Counted from the first letter of the stretch, positions 1 through 7,628 are shown. The stretch is 64,000 nt of DNA from JADFDG01 sp965232985 (GCA_965232985.1 CBDDRC010000005.1:1-64000); one strand, 5' to 3'. The notes: generated from the letters alone by a model not told the origin. Translations and numbers: made by a program.

Positions 1-984
1 GGCCGGTGAGAAGACGGGGAACAATTTCCCATCTCCCCGTCTCGCAGTTCTTCTGCGAAAGGTGAAACCCAGGAAGTCAAAGGACTCCGGGCATGCTCCG
101 GGCTTCTTGTACCGGCTGCAACACACGATTCTGGTTTTTTCCGGATGCAGCGTCAAACCAAAATTCCGCATCCGCTGGTCCACTGCCCTCAAAACGGCTT
201 CCGCTTCCTCGCGGGAACGACAGTGAATGATCACATCATCGGCGTAACGCTCGAACGGGTTTCGCGGGAAGTACTTTTGCATCCAGCCATCGAACACCAT
301 GTGGAGATACAGATTGGCCAGCAGCGGGCTGATCACGCCGCCTTGCGGCGTGCCCTTTTCCGACTTCCGCACTTCTCCATCCGGCATCACGACGCCGGCC
401 TTGATCCAGCGGCCGATATACAACTTGCACCACGGGTTTGCCGTTCCCCGCGCCACAAACGCCATCAGGTGTTCGTGATTCAGGTTGTCGAAAAATCCCT
501 TGATGTCCAGATCAATCGTCCACTCGTACTTCCAGCAATTCCTTTTCGCGGCCTCCACCGCCTGATGCGCGCTGCGTGCCGGGCGATACCCGTACGATGA
601 CGAATGAAACCTGTGGTCCCACTCGGCTTCCAGCACCATCTTCACCACCGTTTGCGCAACGCGATCTCCAACGGTCGGGATGCCAAGCGGCCTCGTCTTT
701 CCATCGGATTTCGCAATCTCCACGCGCTTTACCGCCGGCGCCCTGTAGCTGCCCGAACTCATCCGGTTCCAGAGTTTGTACAACTCATTGCCCAGATTGC
801 TCTCGAACGCACGGATGCTCACACCATCTGCACCCGCTGCTCCATTGCTCGCCTTCACCTGTTGCCAGGCTGCGTAAACCAGACCCTTCGGTATGTTGTA
901 ACTGTGCACGGGTTGTTGAGTCCTGCCTTGCGGGTGTTTTCCCAACCCATGCCGAATAACGCCGCCCCTTCGCTCCACCCCCAT
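1..984 (-). CDS. ltrA: Group II intron reverse transcriptase/maturase (3'-truncated by window edge)
   Basis: The intron-encoded protein supports splicing and retrotransposition by copying intron RNA into DNA. The frame is open from ATG at 984 down to position 1, giving 328 visible codons; an in-frame stop lies four codons upstream. Reverse transcriptase blocks appear in order: DLDIKGFFDNL near residues 158-168, GTPQGGVISPLLANL near 211-225, and the catalytic YADD at 247-250. The early PLGIPTVGDR motif and SSYGYRPARSAHQAV are also typical of this family. The maturase X domain and any C-terminal region are outside the window, so presence or absence of an endonuclease domain cannot be judged. 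The start is uncertain: the first conserved residues (IPKGLVYAAW) begin about 30 codons in, and no strong ribosome binding site is evident. Confidence 0.9.
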   Translation of the reverse strand, partial: MGVERRGGVIRHGLGKHPQGRTQQPVHSYNIPKGLVYAAWQQVKASNGAAGADGVSIRAFESNLGNELYKLWNRMSSGSYRAPAVKRVEIAKSDGKTRPLGIPTVGDRVAQTVVKMVLEAEWDHRFHSSSYGYRPARSAHQAVEAAKRNCWKYEWTIDLDIKGFFDNLNHEHLMAFVARGTANPWCKLYIGRWIKAGVVMPDGEVRKSEKGTPQGGVISPLLANLYLHMVFDGWMQKYFPRNPFERYADDVIIHCRSREEAEAVLRAVDQRMRNFGLTLHPEKTRIVCCSRYKKPGACPESFDFLGFTFRRRTARRGDGKLFPVFSPA

Positions 985-1462
985 TACGAGGCTTCATCAC
1001 TACTACGAGCGACTCCGTCGCTGTGCGCTGCTTCGATACTCTCGCCTTGCGGGGGTTCCGCTTTCGGCTTCTCTCTTGCCATCAGCGCGACAGCTTCCCG
1101 AGTTCCTTGCAAAAGCCTGATGAAAGTTCACGCCTTCTTTACGCCGGTTGCCATCGGGTCAGTAAGCAGATTTCTCCCCGATTCCTCTCAGAACTAAGCG
1201 CGTGCCCTGATTTTGACAACAGGTAAAAACGTCTCGACGCCTCATCGAAGGTTCACTTGCGTTCGTCTCCTTTCATCTCACCTGCCGGATTAAATTCCGA
1301 CTTTTCCTCACTCGCTCACGACCCTGACTTTTGATCAGCGCCGCAGGAGGCGGTTTGCATTCACTTCCTGCAAAGCGAATGCGGTGGGCCTACCACCATC
1401 TTTTGCAAAGTTACGCCGTCATCGCTTCGCTTTCGCTCGACGATGAACGACTCTCGGCACAC
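1..1462 (-). mobile_element. Group II intron, probable IIC-attC type (5' part; 3' end outside window)
   Basis: On the minus strand the intron appears to begin with GTGTG at 1462-1458, matching the group II 5' consensus GUGYG. It continues through about 480 bases of GC-rich, hairpin-rich sequence without a credible gene (the expected domain I-III ribozyme region) into a reverse transcriptase frame starting near 984. An integron attC site ends three bases before the proposed 5' boundary. Bacterial class C introns of the attC subgroup are known to insert at attC sites, so position and protein agree. The 3' end, domains V-VI and the downstream exon lie beyond position 1. The exact 5' boundary could shift by a couple of bases because the flank reads GCGCGTGTG. 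Confidence 0.8.
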
Positions 1463-1464
1463 GC

Positions 1465-1528
1465 GCCCAACGTTTGAGCTAAAGCCGCGGTCCGTCAGGG
1501 CCGTCGCGCCTACCATGAAGGGTTAGCG
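1465..1528 (-). other. Integron attC recombination site of the toxin-antitoxin cassette
   Basis: Read on the minus strand, the site starts nine bases after the toxin stop with CGCTAAC (1528-1522) and ends with GTTGGGC (1471-1465), a perfect match to the R' core GTTRRRY. The segment before the core, GCGGCTTTAGCTCAAAC, closely resembles the 3' arm of many attC sites. Length is 64 bp, within the known range. Pairing of the two arms is imperfect apart from the R boxes. The R'' box complements the 5' end of the same cassette at 2144-2138, as expected for an excisable cassette. The group II intron begins three bases beyond R'. Confidence 0.75.
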
Positions 1529-1536
1529 GCTTCCGC

Positions 1537-1842
1537 TCACTCCCGCGACTTCAGCACACTTCTGCGCAGACGCCGCTGTGAGCGCATGACGAAGAGCACA
1601 AGAACCTTCTCGCCGTCATAACGGTAGAAGATTCTGCAGGGGGGCTCAACAATTTGGCGGTAACGAGAGCGCTTAAGCTCCGGCGGGCGACCGCCGCTCT
1701 CGGGATGCGCCCCCAGTTGCTCCACGTGAGCAAAGACGCGTTGCACCAACTCCGACGCCGCTACCGGATTCTCGATAGCGATGTAGTCAGCAATGGCGTC
1801 GAGGTCGTTGAGCGCTGGCTCGGTCCAGATTACTTGAGCCAT
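1537..1842 (-). CDS. RelE/ParE family toxin
   Basis: A 101-residue protein with the layout of the RelE/ParE superfamily. It has an N-terminal helical hairpin (PALNDLDAIADYIAIENPVAA), a G-rich turn (HPESGGRPPEL), then beta strands around YRQIVEPPCRIFYRYDGEKVLVLFV and a basic C-terminus (RSQRRLRRSVLK). Members either cleave mRNA at the ribosome or poison gyrase; the sequence alone does not decide between these. The gene overlaps the upstream antitoxin by 13 bases, so the two are co-translated. It is directly followed by attC. Base composition is somewhat less GC-rich than the neighbouring housekeeping genes. Confidence 0.9.
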   Translation of the reverse strand: MAQVIWTEPALNDLDAIADYIAIENPVAASELVQRVFAHVEQLGAHPESGGRPPELKRSRYRQIVEPPCRIFYRYDGEKVLVLFVMRSQRRLRRSVLKSRE

Positions 1843-2087
1843 CGGGCCATGCGGGCCTTGGCCTGGGCATGCGTGACGACCCGGCCCTCGGCGACGGCCA
1901 TTTCGCCCCGGGCAATACCCTCGAGGACAGACATACGCTGCTGCAGAAGCTCATAGCTTTCCACATCAACGAGATAGGCGCTGGGCAGGCCATGCTGGGT
2001 AATAAGGATAGGCTCCTTATCCCGCTCTAGATCAGAGAGGAGTTCGGTCGCTTGGCGCTTTAGGGTAGTGACGAGTTCGGTACGCAT
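1830..2087 (-). CDS. Phd/YefM family antitoxin
   Basis: An 85-residue protein that should bind and neutralise the toxin encoded just downstream and repress their shared promoter. The N-terminal half (MRTELVTTLKRQATELLSDL, then EPILITQHGLPSAYLVDVESYE) has the Phd/YefM DNA-binding fold signature, with the ITQHG.P.A.LV core typical of the family. The C-terminal half (residues about 50-85) is helical and charged, as expected for the toxin-binding tail. The start ATG lies two bases from a 20-bp palindrome, so the mRNA may be nearly leaderless; no Shine-Dalgarno sequence is visible. Overlap with the toxin gene supports a single operon. Confidence 0.88.
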   Translation of the reverse strand: MRTELVTTLKRQATELLSDLERDKEPILITQHGLPSAYLVDVESYELLQQRMSVLEGIARGEMAVAEGRVVTHAQAKARMARWLK

Positions 2088-2089
2088 GG

Positions 2090-2109
2090 AGTGATACTAT
2101 AGTAGCACT
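2090..2109 (-). promoter_or_regulatory. Palindromic operator/promoter of the toxin-antitoxin operon
   Basis: A 20-bp near-perfect inverted repeat (AGTG-TACTA-TAGTA-CACT with one mismatched pair) ends two bases before the antitoxin start codon. It contains a -10-like TACTAT at 2104-2099 on the minus strand. Phd-type antitoxins usually bind such palindromes over their own promoter, so this is the probable autoregulatory operator. No good -35 hexamer is seen. Confidence 0.65.
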
Positions 2110-2371
2110 TCGAATGGCGCAAGCCCTCGCCCGAAGCCGCTAACGTAGATTGCCCCCCCAAAAGCTCGCGCTTTTACAATTTCCCTACGCGCGGGGAAAA
2201 CTACCTGCGTGTTTCTTCACGGGCCTCGTCCTTTTTATATGCCGGCACCAGCACATCATGGCCACGCGGAGGGCGGGGGATAGCGTACAGCACGCCGCCA
2301 CCGGGATCGGCGCACTGTACGCAAACAAACCGGACCGTAACTCTAACGACAGATCAACGCGCTACCCGCAT

Positions 2372-3157
2372 TTATTTCGCAAACACATCCTTGAGAAAAG
2401 CATCCAGCTCGGTCCAGGATGCCTTGTCCGCCTCGGCGTTGTACGCCACCGGCATGTTGAATTTCATCGCGAAGCCATCAGCCGCCGGATTGGTAAAACT
2501 GTGTTTTGCCCCCGGATAAGCCACTACACGGAAATTCGCTTCGGCGGCTTTCATTTCTTCCTCAAAGGCCGTTACCGCTGCGGCCGGCACCATCGAATCG
2601 TCGGCACCCGTCAGCACCAGCAAGCGCGACTTCACCGCGCCTTTCGCCGCCGGCTGCCAGGCTCCCAGCGCACCGTGGAAACTCGCCACGCCACGCAAAT
2701 CTGCGCCGCGCCGCGCCATGTTCAGCACCACAGCGCCACCGAAGCAGTAGCCGATTGCCGCGATTTTTCCGGCATCGGTCACTTTTTGTTTTTTGAGCAT
2801 CTCTTCTGCGGCCAGAAAGCGCGCGGCTGTTTGTCCGGTGTCTTTGGTCGCCGCCTGCATGAAGGCCATGGCGTTGTCCGGGTGATCGGCTGTTTTGCCG
2901 TCGCCGTACATATCAATGGCCATGGCGACGTAGCCCATTTGCGCCAGTTGTTTGGCACGACTGCGGGCATAATCGTTGTATCCCCACCATTCATGTACCA
3001 CCAGCACGCCCGGCCGCTTGCCTTTCACGGCGTTGTCCCATGCAATGAAACCTTTCATCGTTACGCCGCCACCTTTGTAGGTGACATCTTTGGTCTGTAT
3101 TGCTGCCATAACATTTACCGTGAAAAGCCCGAGCACCAGCATCAGTATGAAACGCAT
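2372..3157 (-). CDS. Dienelactone hydrolase family protein, secreted
   Basis: A 261-residue alpha/beta hydrolase of the dienelactone hydrolase family. The start at 3157 is preferred over one 13 codons upstream because it has GGGAG eight bases ahead and gives a clear signal peptide (MRFILMLVLGLFTVNVMAA). The probable catalytic triad is Cys138 in GYCFGG, an Asp at 186-187 in GADDS and His219 in AKHSF. Family members hydrolyse lactones or esters; the physiological substrate is unknown, and export suggests a periplasmic role. It lies 35 bases downstream of thrC on the same strand and might be read from that operon. The 227 bases on its downstream side, up to the cassette boundary, hold nothing recognisable. 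Confidence 0.85.
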   Translation of the reverse strand: MRFILMLVLGLFTVNVMAAIQTKDVTYKGGGVTMKGFIAWDNAVKGKRPGVLVVHEWWGYNDYARSRAKQLAQMGYVAMAIDMYGDGKTADHPDNAMAFMQAATKDTGQTAARFLAAEEMLKKQKVTDAGKIAAIGYCFGGAVVLNMARRGADLRGVASFHGALGAWQPAAKGAVKSRLLVLTGADDSMVPAAAVTAFEEEMKAAEANFRVVAYPGAKHSFTNPAADGFAMKFNMPVAYNAEADKASWTELDAFLKDVFAK

Positions 3158-3192
3158 GTTGTTTCTCCCAGCAGTTGAGCCAGCCATCACCA

Positions 3193-4350
3193 TCAATCCA
3201 TATTGCCAAGAATCGCCGATTTCACCGCATTCAGCTTTGCCTCAATGGTCACCATGGAAGCATCCTGACACTGCCCGATAGCCGAATCCGGATCCTTCAA
3301 GCCATTGCCGGTGAGCGTGCACACAATCGTTGAGCCTTCAGGAATTTTGCCGTTTTTAACGTCACGAATCGCGCCACCGAGCGACGCGGCCGAGGCCGGC
3401 TCGCAGAAAATGCCTTCGCTCATCGCCAGCAGGCGCTGCGCCTTGAGAATATCCGCGTCGGTGAGTTCGTCGAACCAGCCGCCGGATTCCTCCTTCACTT
3501 TCCATGCCTGCGCCCAACTCTGCGGATTGCCGATGCGAATCGCAGTGGCGACGGTTTCCGGCTGCAGCACCGGCGCACCGCGCATGAACGGTGCGGAACC
3601 TGCCGCCTGATACCCAACCATCTTCGGGCGATTGCCTGCAATCGCCCCGCCGGCATAACGGCAATGGCCGTTGCAGAACGTGCAGGCCTGCGTCAATTGT
3701 TGATCGGCCCGGTTGCCGGCAGGCAGGGAGTATTCGCAATAGCCGATCCAGTGCGCGGTGATGTTGCCGGCATTGCCGACCGGCAGGCAGTGGTAATCCG
3801 GCGCGCGGCCCAGTTCTTCAACAATCTCGAACGCCGCCGTTTTCTGGCCCTGCAGGCGATAGGGGTTGATCGAGTTGACGATGGTGACCGGCGCTTCTTT
3901 CGCCACTTGTTTCACCAATTCCATGCCATCGTCGAAGTTACCGCGAATCTGAATGGTAATGGCGCCATACATCATGGTCTGCGCCATTTTTCCCAACGCG
4001 ATCTTGCCTTCGGGAATCAGCACAAACGCTTTGATGCCGGCACGCGCCGCATAGGCCGCAGCCGAGGCCGAGGTGTTGCCGGTAGACGCGCAGATAATGG
4101 CGCTGCTGCCGGCTTCCACGGCTTTGGTTACCGCCATGGTCATGCCACGATCCTTGAACGAACCAGTCGGGTTCAGACCCTCGTACTTCACATAAATATC
4201 GACATCCTTGCCGATCAGCTTCGGCACATTATTCAGCCGGATCAGCGGCGTGTTGCCCTCACCCAGGGAAATAACGCGCGTGTCATCGCCCACCGGCAGA
4301 TGGTCACGGTAGCGGTTGATCAGGCCGGTGTAGCGGTCGCGGAAAGCCAT
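3193..4350 (-). CDS. thrC: Threonine synthase
   Basis: Converts O-phosphohomoserine to threonine using pyridoxal phosphate. The cofactor lysine is Lys66 in GSFKDRG, and the phosphate-binding glycine-rich loop is PVGNAGNIT near 190-198. ASTGNTSAS near 88-96 is also characteristic. GAGGAAA lies ahead of the ATG. At 385 residues it is longer than the roughly 350-residue form usual for this subfamily. The extra length includes residues about 205-240, which carry Cys205, Cys223, Cys226 and Cys230 in a CxxC-x3-C arrangement not expected in the family. hom lies 48 bases upstream on the same strand, so the two form a threonine operon. Confidence 0.94.
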   Translation of the reverse strand: MAFRDRYTGLINRYRDHLPVGDDTRVISLGEGNTPLIRLNNVPKLIGKDVDIYVKYEGLNPTGSFKDRGMTMAVTKAVEAGSSAIICASTGNTSASAAAYAARAGIKAFVLIPEGKIALGKMAQTMMYGAITIQIRGNFDDGMELVKQVAKEAPVTIVNSINPYRLQGQKTAAFEIVEELGRAPDYHCLPVGNAGNITAHWIGYCEYSLPAGNRADQQLTQACTFCNGHCRYAGGAIAGNRPKMVGYQAAGSAPFMRGAPVLQPETVATAIRIGNPQSWAQAWKVKEESGGWFDELTDADILKAQRLLAMSEGIFCEPASAASLGGAIRDVKNGKIPEGSTIVCTLTGNGLKDPDSAIGQCQDASMVTIEAKLNAVKSAILGNMD

Positions 4351-4398
4351 GGAATTTCCTCTGCTGTCATCCGGCTGAGGCCGGACATTTCACGGTTA

Positions 4399-5709
4399 TC
4401 AGTTGTCGAGCGCTTCCAGGCGAATGCGCATGATCTCGTCGTCGATTTCCGGCAATGCGCGCATTTTTGCCAGCGCGCCGTTCATTTTTCTCTCCAGCAC
4501 CCGCCGGGTGAGAATAATTACCGGCACCTGGTCCCGGTCACCGACCGGTTTTTGCAGAATCGCTTCAATGGAAATGCCGGCATCAGACAGAATGCGCGTC
4601 ACTTCCGCAAGCACGCCGGCCTTGTCGCTCACCATCAAGCGCAGGTAATACGCGGTTTCGACGTCTTCGATCGACAGCACCGGCACATCGGAAAGCTGGT
4701 CGGCCTGGAAGGCGAGGTGCGGGATGCGGTTGGCCTGCTCGAAAACGATGTCGCGGGCGATATCGATCACATCGGCGATCACCGCAGACGCGGTTGGCTC
4801 GCTGCCGGCACCACGGCCGTAATAGAGCGTTGAGCCAACGGCGTCGCCATGCACCATCACCGCGTTCATCACGCCATCAACACTGGCGATCAGCCGTTTT
4901 TCCGGAATCAGCGTCGGGTGTACGCGCAGCTCAATGCCGTTACTGGCGCGCCGGGCGATGCCGAGCAGCTTGATGCGATAACCGAGCGCTTCGGCGTAGG
5001 CTACGTCGTCGGCCGTCAGCCGGGTGATGCCTTCGGTGTAAACCTTGCTGAACTGCAGCGGAATACCAAAGGCCACCGAGGCGAGAATCGTCAGTTTGTG
5101 CGCGGCGTCGATACCCTCGACATCGAAGGTCGGGTCGGTTTCCGCGTAACCGAGCAACTGTGCTTCGGCCAGTACGTCGCCAAACGAGCGGCCGTGGTCG
5201 CGCATCTCGGTGAGAATGAAGTTGCTGGTACCGTTGATGATGCCGGCCAGCCATTCGATGCGATTCGCAGATAAACCCTCGCGTATCGCCTTGATGATCG
5301 GGATGCCGCCGGCCACCGATGCTTCGAACACCACATCGACGCCCCGGGCTATCGCCGCGGCAAAAATCTCGTTGCCGTGTTGCGCAATCAGCGCCTTGTT
5401 GGCAGTGATCACATGCTTGCCGTTGGCGATGGCCCGGAGAATCAGTTCGCGCGCCAATGTTGTGCCGCCGATGAGCTCAACCACCACATCGACTTCCGGA
5501 TCGTCGACCACGGCCGCAAGGTCACGGGAAACACGCACCCGCGAGGTGTCGGCATGAGGATTGTCGCGGCGCGCGCCGATGTGGACGACTTCGATCGGCA
5601 CCCCGGCACGGCGGGCGATCTCGGCAGCATTGCGGGTGAGCACGTTGAAGGTGCCGCTGCCGACCGTACCCAAGCCGACAATTCCCACCCTGACCTTGTT
5701 GCCCGCCAT
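4399..5709 (-). CDS. hom: Homoserine dehydrogenase
   Basis: Reduces aspartate semialdehyde to homoserine with NAD(P)H, the branch point toward threonine and methionine. The 436-residue protein has an N-terminal nucleotide-binding motif (VGIVGLGTVGSGT), a central catalytic region (ITANKALIAQHG, then EASVAGGIPIIKAI) and a C-terminal ACT domain (YYLRLMVSDKAGVLAEVTRI), which normally senses threonine. The start at 5709 (MAGNKVRVG) is chosen over an ATG 23 codons upstream because the nucleotide-binding fold begins immediately after it. Monofunctional, with no aspartokinase domain. It is followed by thrC. Confidence 0.95.
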   Translation of the reverse strand: MAGNKVRVGIVGLGTVGSGTFNVLTRNAAEIARRAGVPIEVVHIGARRDNPHADTSRVRVSRDLAAVVDDPEVDVVVELIGGTTLARELILRAIANGKHVITANKALIAQHGNEIFAAAIARGVDVVFEASVAGGIPIIKAIREGLSANRIEWLAGIINGTSNFILTEMRDHGRSFGDVLAEAQLLGYAETDPTFDVEGIDAAHKLTILASVAFGIPLQFSKVYTEGITRLTADDVAYAEALGYRIKLLGIARRASNGIELRVHPTLIPEKRLIASVDGVMNAVMVHGDAVGSTLYYGRGAGSEPTASAVIADVIDIARDIVFEQANRIPHLAFQADQLSDVPVLSIEDVETAYYLRLMVSDKAGVLAEVTRILSDAGISIEAILQKPVGDRDQVPVIILTRRVLERKMNGALAKMRALPEIDDEIMRIRLEALDN

Positions 5710-5781
5710 GCTGCACGCCCCGTTCAACCCGAACCCGACGCGCCCCGGACGGATCGCGCACCCGAAAGGCCGCCACATTAC

Positions 5782-5802
5782 TGACGCCTGTCGCAGGCGT
5801 CA
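5782..5802. repeat. Perfect hairpin between dsbC and hom
   Basis: TGACGCCTG and its exact complement CAGGCGTCA are separated by TCG, a 9-bp stem with a 3-base loop, in the gap between the dsbC stop and the hom start. No U-run follows on either strand, so intrinsic termination is doubtful. It might be an RNA processing or stability element, or a regulatory site for hom-thrC. Confidence 0.5.
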
Positions 5803-5872
5803 ACGCGGGTCCGGCGCGGCAGAAAACGCGGTATTACCGCCGACGGTGTGCCGCTGCTGACGAGAATCCCGA

Positions 5873-6616
5873 CTAGCGCTTGACGACTTTGTCGATCAAC
5901 TCGGCGGCGGGCAGATAGCCGCCGATCTGCGTGCCATCGACCAGAAATATTGCCGGCGTACCGCGCACACCCATGGACACACCGAGTTTGTACTGTTCGG
6001 CAACCGGCGCGCGGCACGCCAGCGGTGCCGCCGGCAACGAGACCCCGCGCTTGGAATCCGTTAATGCCTTGTTGCGGTCCACCGCGCACCACACCGCCGT
6101 CATCTGCCGGAATGTCTCGCCCTCCGGGCCGCTGCGCGGGAACGCAAGGTAGTGCACCGTAATGCCCGCCGCATTGAGTTGCGGGACTTCCTGATGCAGC
6201 TTGCGGCAGTAGCCACAATCGGTGTCGGTGAAAACGTAGACCGCCCCCTTTTCCTTGCCTTTGGCTATGAAGTTGATCATGTCGCCCGGCGCGAGTTTCG
6301 CCAACACATCCTTGCGCAAACCGCCCTTGCGCTGCTCGGTGACATTGACGAGGCCCCTGCCCGGCAGCGCCTGATACAAATCGCCACTGATCAGGTACAC
6401 CCCGTCGGCGGAGACAAAAGCCGCTTCGCTGCCATCGAGCACCACCTCATACACACCGGCGATCGGCGACGGCGCTACCGAGGTGATTTCTGCGCCGGGC
6501 ATCGCCGCCGCCAGTTTCGCGCGGATGATCGCCTCGGGCTTGCCCGGCGCATCGGCACCAACGGCAAGCGTGGACAGCAACAGCAGGGCAGCAACACGCG
6601 GCAGTATGCGGATCAT
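5873..6616 (-). CDS. dsbC: Thiol:disulfide interchange protein DsbC
   Basis: Periplasmic disulfide isomerase that reshuffles wrong disulfides in exported proteins, normally kept reduced by DsbD. The start at 6616 follows GGAG nine bases upstream and opens a signal peptide (MIRILPRVAALLLLSTLAVGA). The N-terminal dimerisation domain spans about residues 25-85. The thioredoxin-like domain carries the active site CGYC at 134-137 (FTDTDCGYCRKLH), and a second Cys pair later (VWCAVD, LACRAP) matches the structural disulfide of DsbC. The 247-residue length fits the family. The longer upstream reading frame is rejected because it overlaps xerD. Confidence 0.94.
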   Translation of the reverse strand: MIRILPRVAALLLLSTLAVGADAPGKPEAIIRAKLAAAMPGAEITSVAPSPIAGVYEVVLDGSEAAFVSADGVYLISGDLYQALPGRGLVNVTEQRKGGLRKDVLAKLAPGDMINFIAKGKEKGAVYVFTDTDCGYCRKLHQEVPQLNAAGITVHYLAFPRSGPEGETFRQMTAVWCAVDRNKALTDSKRGVSLPAAPLACRAPVAEQYKLGVSMGVRGTPAIFLVDGTQIGGYLPAAELIDKVVKR

Positions 6617-6693
6617 GTATGAATCTCCAAACTTGGACAGGGCATTAGTATCGCATCCAAACACCAGGTTCCCGCGCTGTTCATGCAGGGAGA

Positions 6694-7593
6694 TTATCCA
6701 CGCGGATGATGGCGCGCATGCAGTTCCTTCAGGCGTGCACGCGCCACATGCGTGTAGATCTGGGTGGTAGACAGGTCGCTGTGGCCCAGCAGCATCTGCA
6801 CCACGCGCAAATCGGCACCGTGATTGAGCAGATGCGTGGCGAAGGCATGCCGCAGGGTATGCGGAGAAATCGCCTTGTCGATCCCCGCCACCCGCGCTAC
6901 CTGCTTGATCCGGTGCCAGAACGTCTGCCGGGTCATCGCCGTACCGCGCCGGCTCGGGAACAGCACGATCGCACCGGCCTCGCCCAGCAGCGCCGGCCGC
7001 GCCTCCTCGATATAACGCGTCAGCCATGCCACTGCTTCGTCGCCCAGCGGCACCAGCCGCTCCTTGCTGCCTTTGCCGGTCACCCTTACCACGCCCTGGC
7101 GCAGGCCCAACTGCGGCAGGGTGAGCGTCACCAGCTCGGTCACGCGTAGCCCGCTGGCATACAGCAATTCGAGCATCGCCCGATCGCGCAGGCCAAGTGG
7201 TGTGGCCACATCCGGCGCTGCGAGCAAACGCTCGACATCTTCCTCGGTGAGCGACTTCGGTAACGGCCGGCCCAGTTGCGGCGCATCGACCCGCAGGGTT
7301 GGATCCGCAGCCACCAGGTGTTCGCGCAACTGGTGCCGGTAAAAACCCCGCAGACAGGACAGCAGGCGTGCCGCCGAGCGGGCCTGATGACCCGCCTGCA
7401 AGCGATGCGCAAGGTAATCCATCACCTCAAGACGGCTGGCCTGCAGCAGGCTGCTGTTGCGGCTACCCAGCCAGCCGGCGAACGCCAGCAGGTCGCTGCG
7501 ATAGGAATCGAGCGTGTTGCGACTCAACCCCTTTTCCATCCACACCGCATCGAGCCAGGCATCGACAACAGCGCGCTCAGCGAAATCGGTCAT
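6694..7593 (-). CDS. xerD: Site-specific tyrosine recombinase XerD
   Basis: Acts with XerC at the chromosomal dif site to resolve chromosome dimers. The 299-residue protein has an N-terminal SAM-like core-binding domain (MEKGLSRNTLDSYRSDL) and a C-terminal catalytic domain. The first catalytic Arg is in ASGLRVTELV, the HxxR box is HTLRHAFATHLL, and the nucleophilic Tyr is near residue 280 in TTQIYTHVA. Length and sequence match XerD better than integron or phage integrases. It precedes dsbC on the same strand, the arrangement found in many gammaproteobacteria. Confidence 0.95.
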   Translation of the reverse strand: MTDFAERAVVDAWLDAVWMEKGLSRNTLDSYRSDLLAFAGWLGSRNSSLLQASRLEVMDYLAHRLQAGHQARSAARLLSCLRGFYRHQLREHLVAADPTLRVDAPQLGRPLPKSLTEEDVERLLAAPDVATPLGLRDRAMLELLYASGLRVTELVTLTLPQLGLRQGVVRVTGKGSKERLVPLGDEAVAWLTRYIEEARPALLGEAGAIVLFPSRRGTAMTRQTFWHRIKQVARVAGIDKAISPHTLRHAFATHLLNHGADLRVVQMLLGHSDLSTTQIYTHVARARLKELHARHHPRG

Positions 7594-7628
7594 CGGCTCA
7601 CCCTGCCGGCTGCAACAGCCCGAAAACG

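Larger units (their letters stand above)
1471..2143 (-). mobile_element. Integron gene cassette carrying a toxin-antitoxin pair
   Basis: The unit runs on the minus strand from the T after the G of a GTTAGCG core (2144-2138) to the G of the GTTGGGC core at 1471, 673 bp. It contains an antitoxin gene, a toxin gene, then attC, which is the standard layout of a cassette. GAAGCCGCTAAC occurs at 2133-2144 on the plus strand and again at 1533-1522 on the minus strand, giving a 12-bp inverted repeat that joins the cassette's own R' and R'' boxes. No integron integrase gene is seen in the window, so the array, if any, continues left of position 1 or the cassette sits alone at a secondary site. Toxin-antitoxin cassettes are common stabilisers of large integron arrays. 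Confidence 0.65.

Noticed and set aside
604..1197. Plus-strand frames across the left edge (145-1226)
   Set aside because: They oppose the reverse transcriptase and intron RNA. Their proteins resemble no family, while the minus-strand frame carries all conserved RT motifs.
5873..7027. A 384-codon frame containing dsbC with an N-terminal extension
   Set aside because: The extension overlaps xerD in another frame and has no conserved sequence. The internal ATG at 6616 has a ribosome binding site and a signal peptide.
6694..7593. XerD-like gene as the missing integron or phage integrase
   Set aside because: Sequence, length and the dsbC neighbourhood match housekeeping XerD; the extra domain characteristic of integron integrases is absent.
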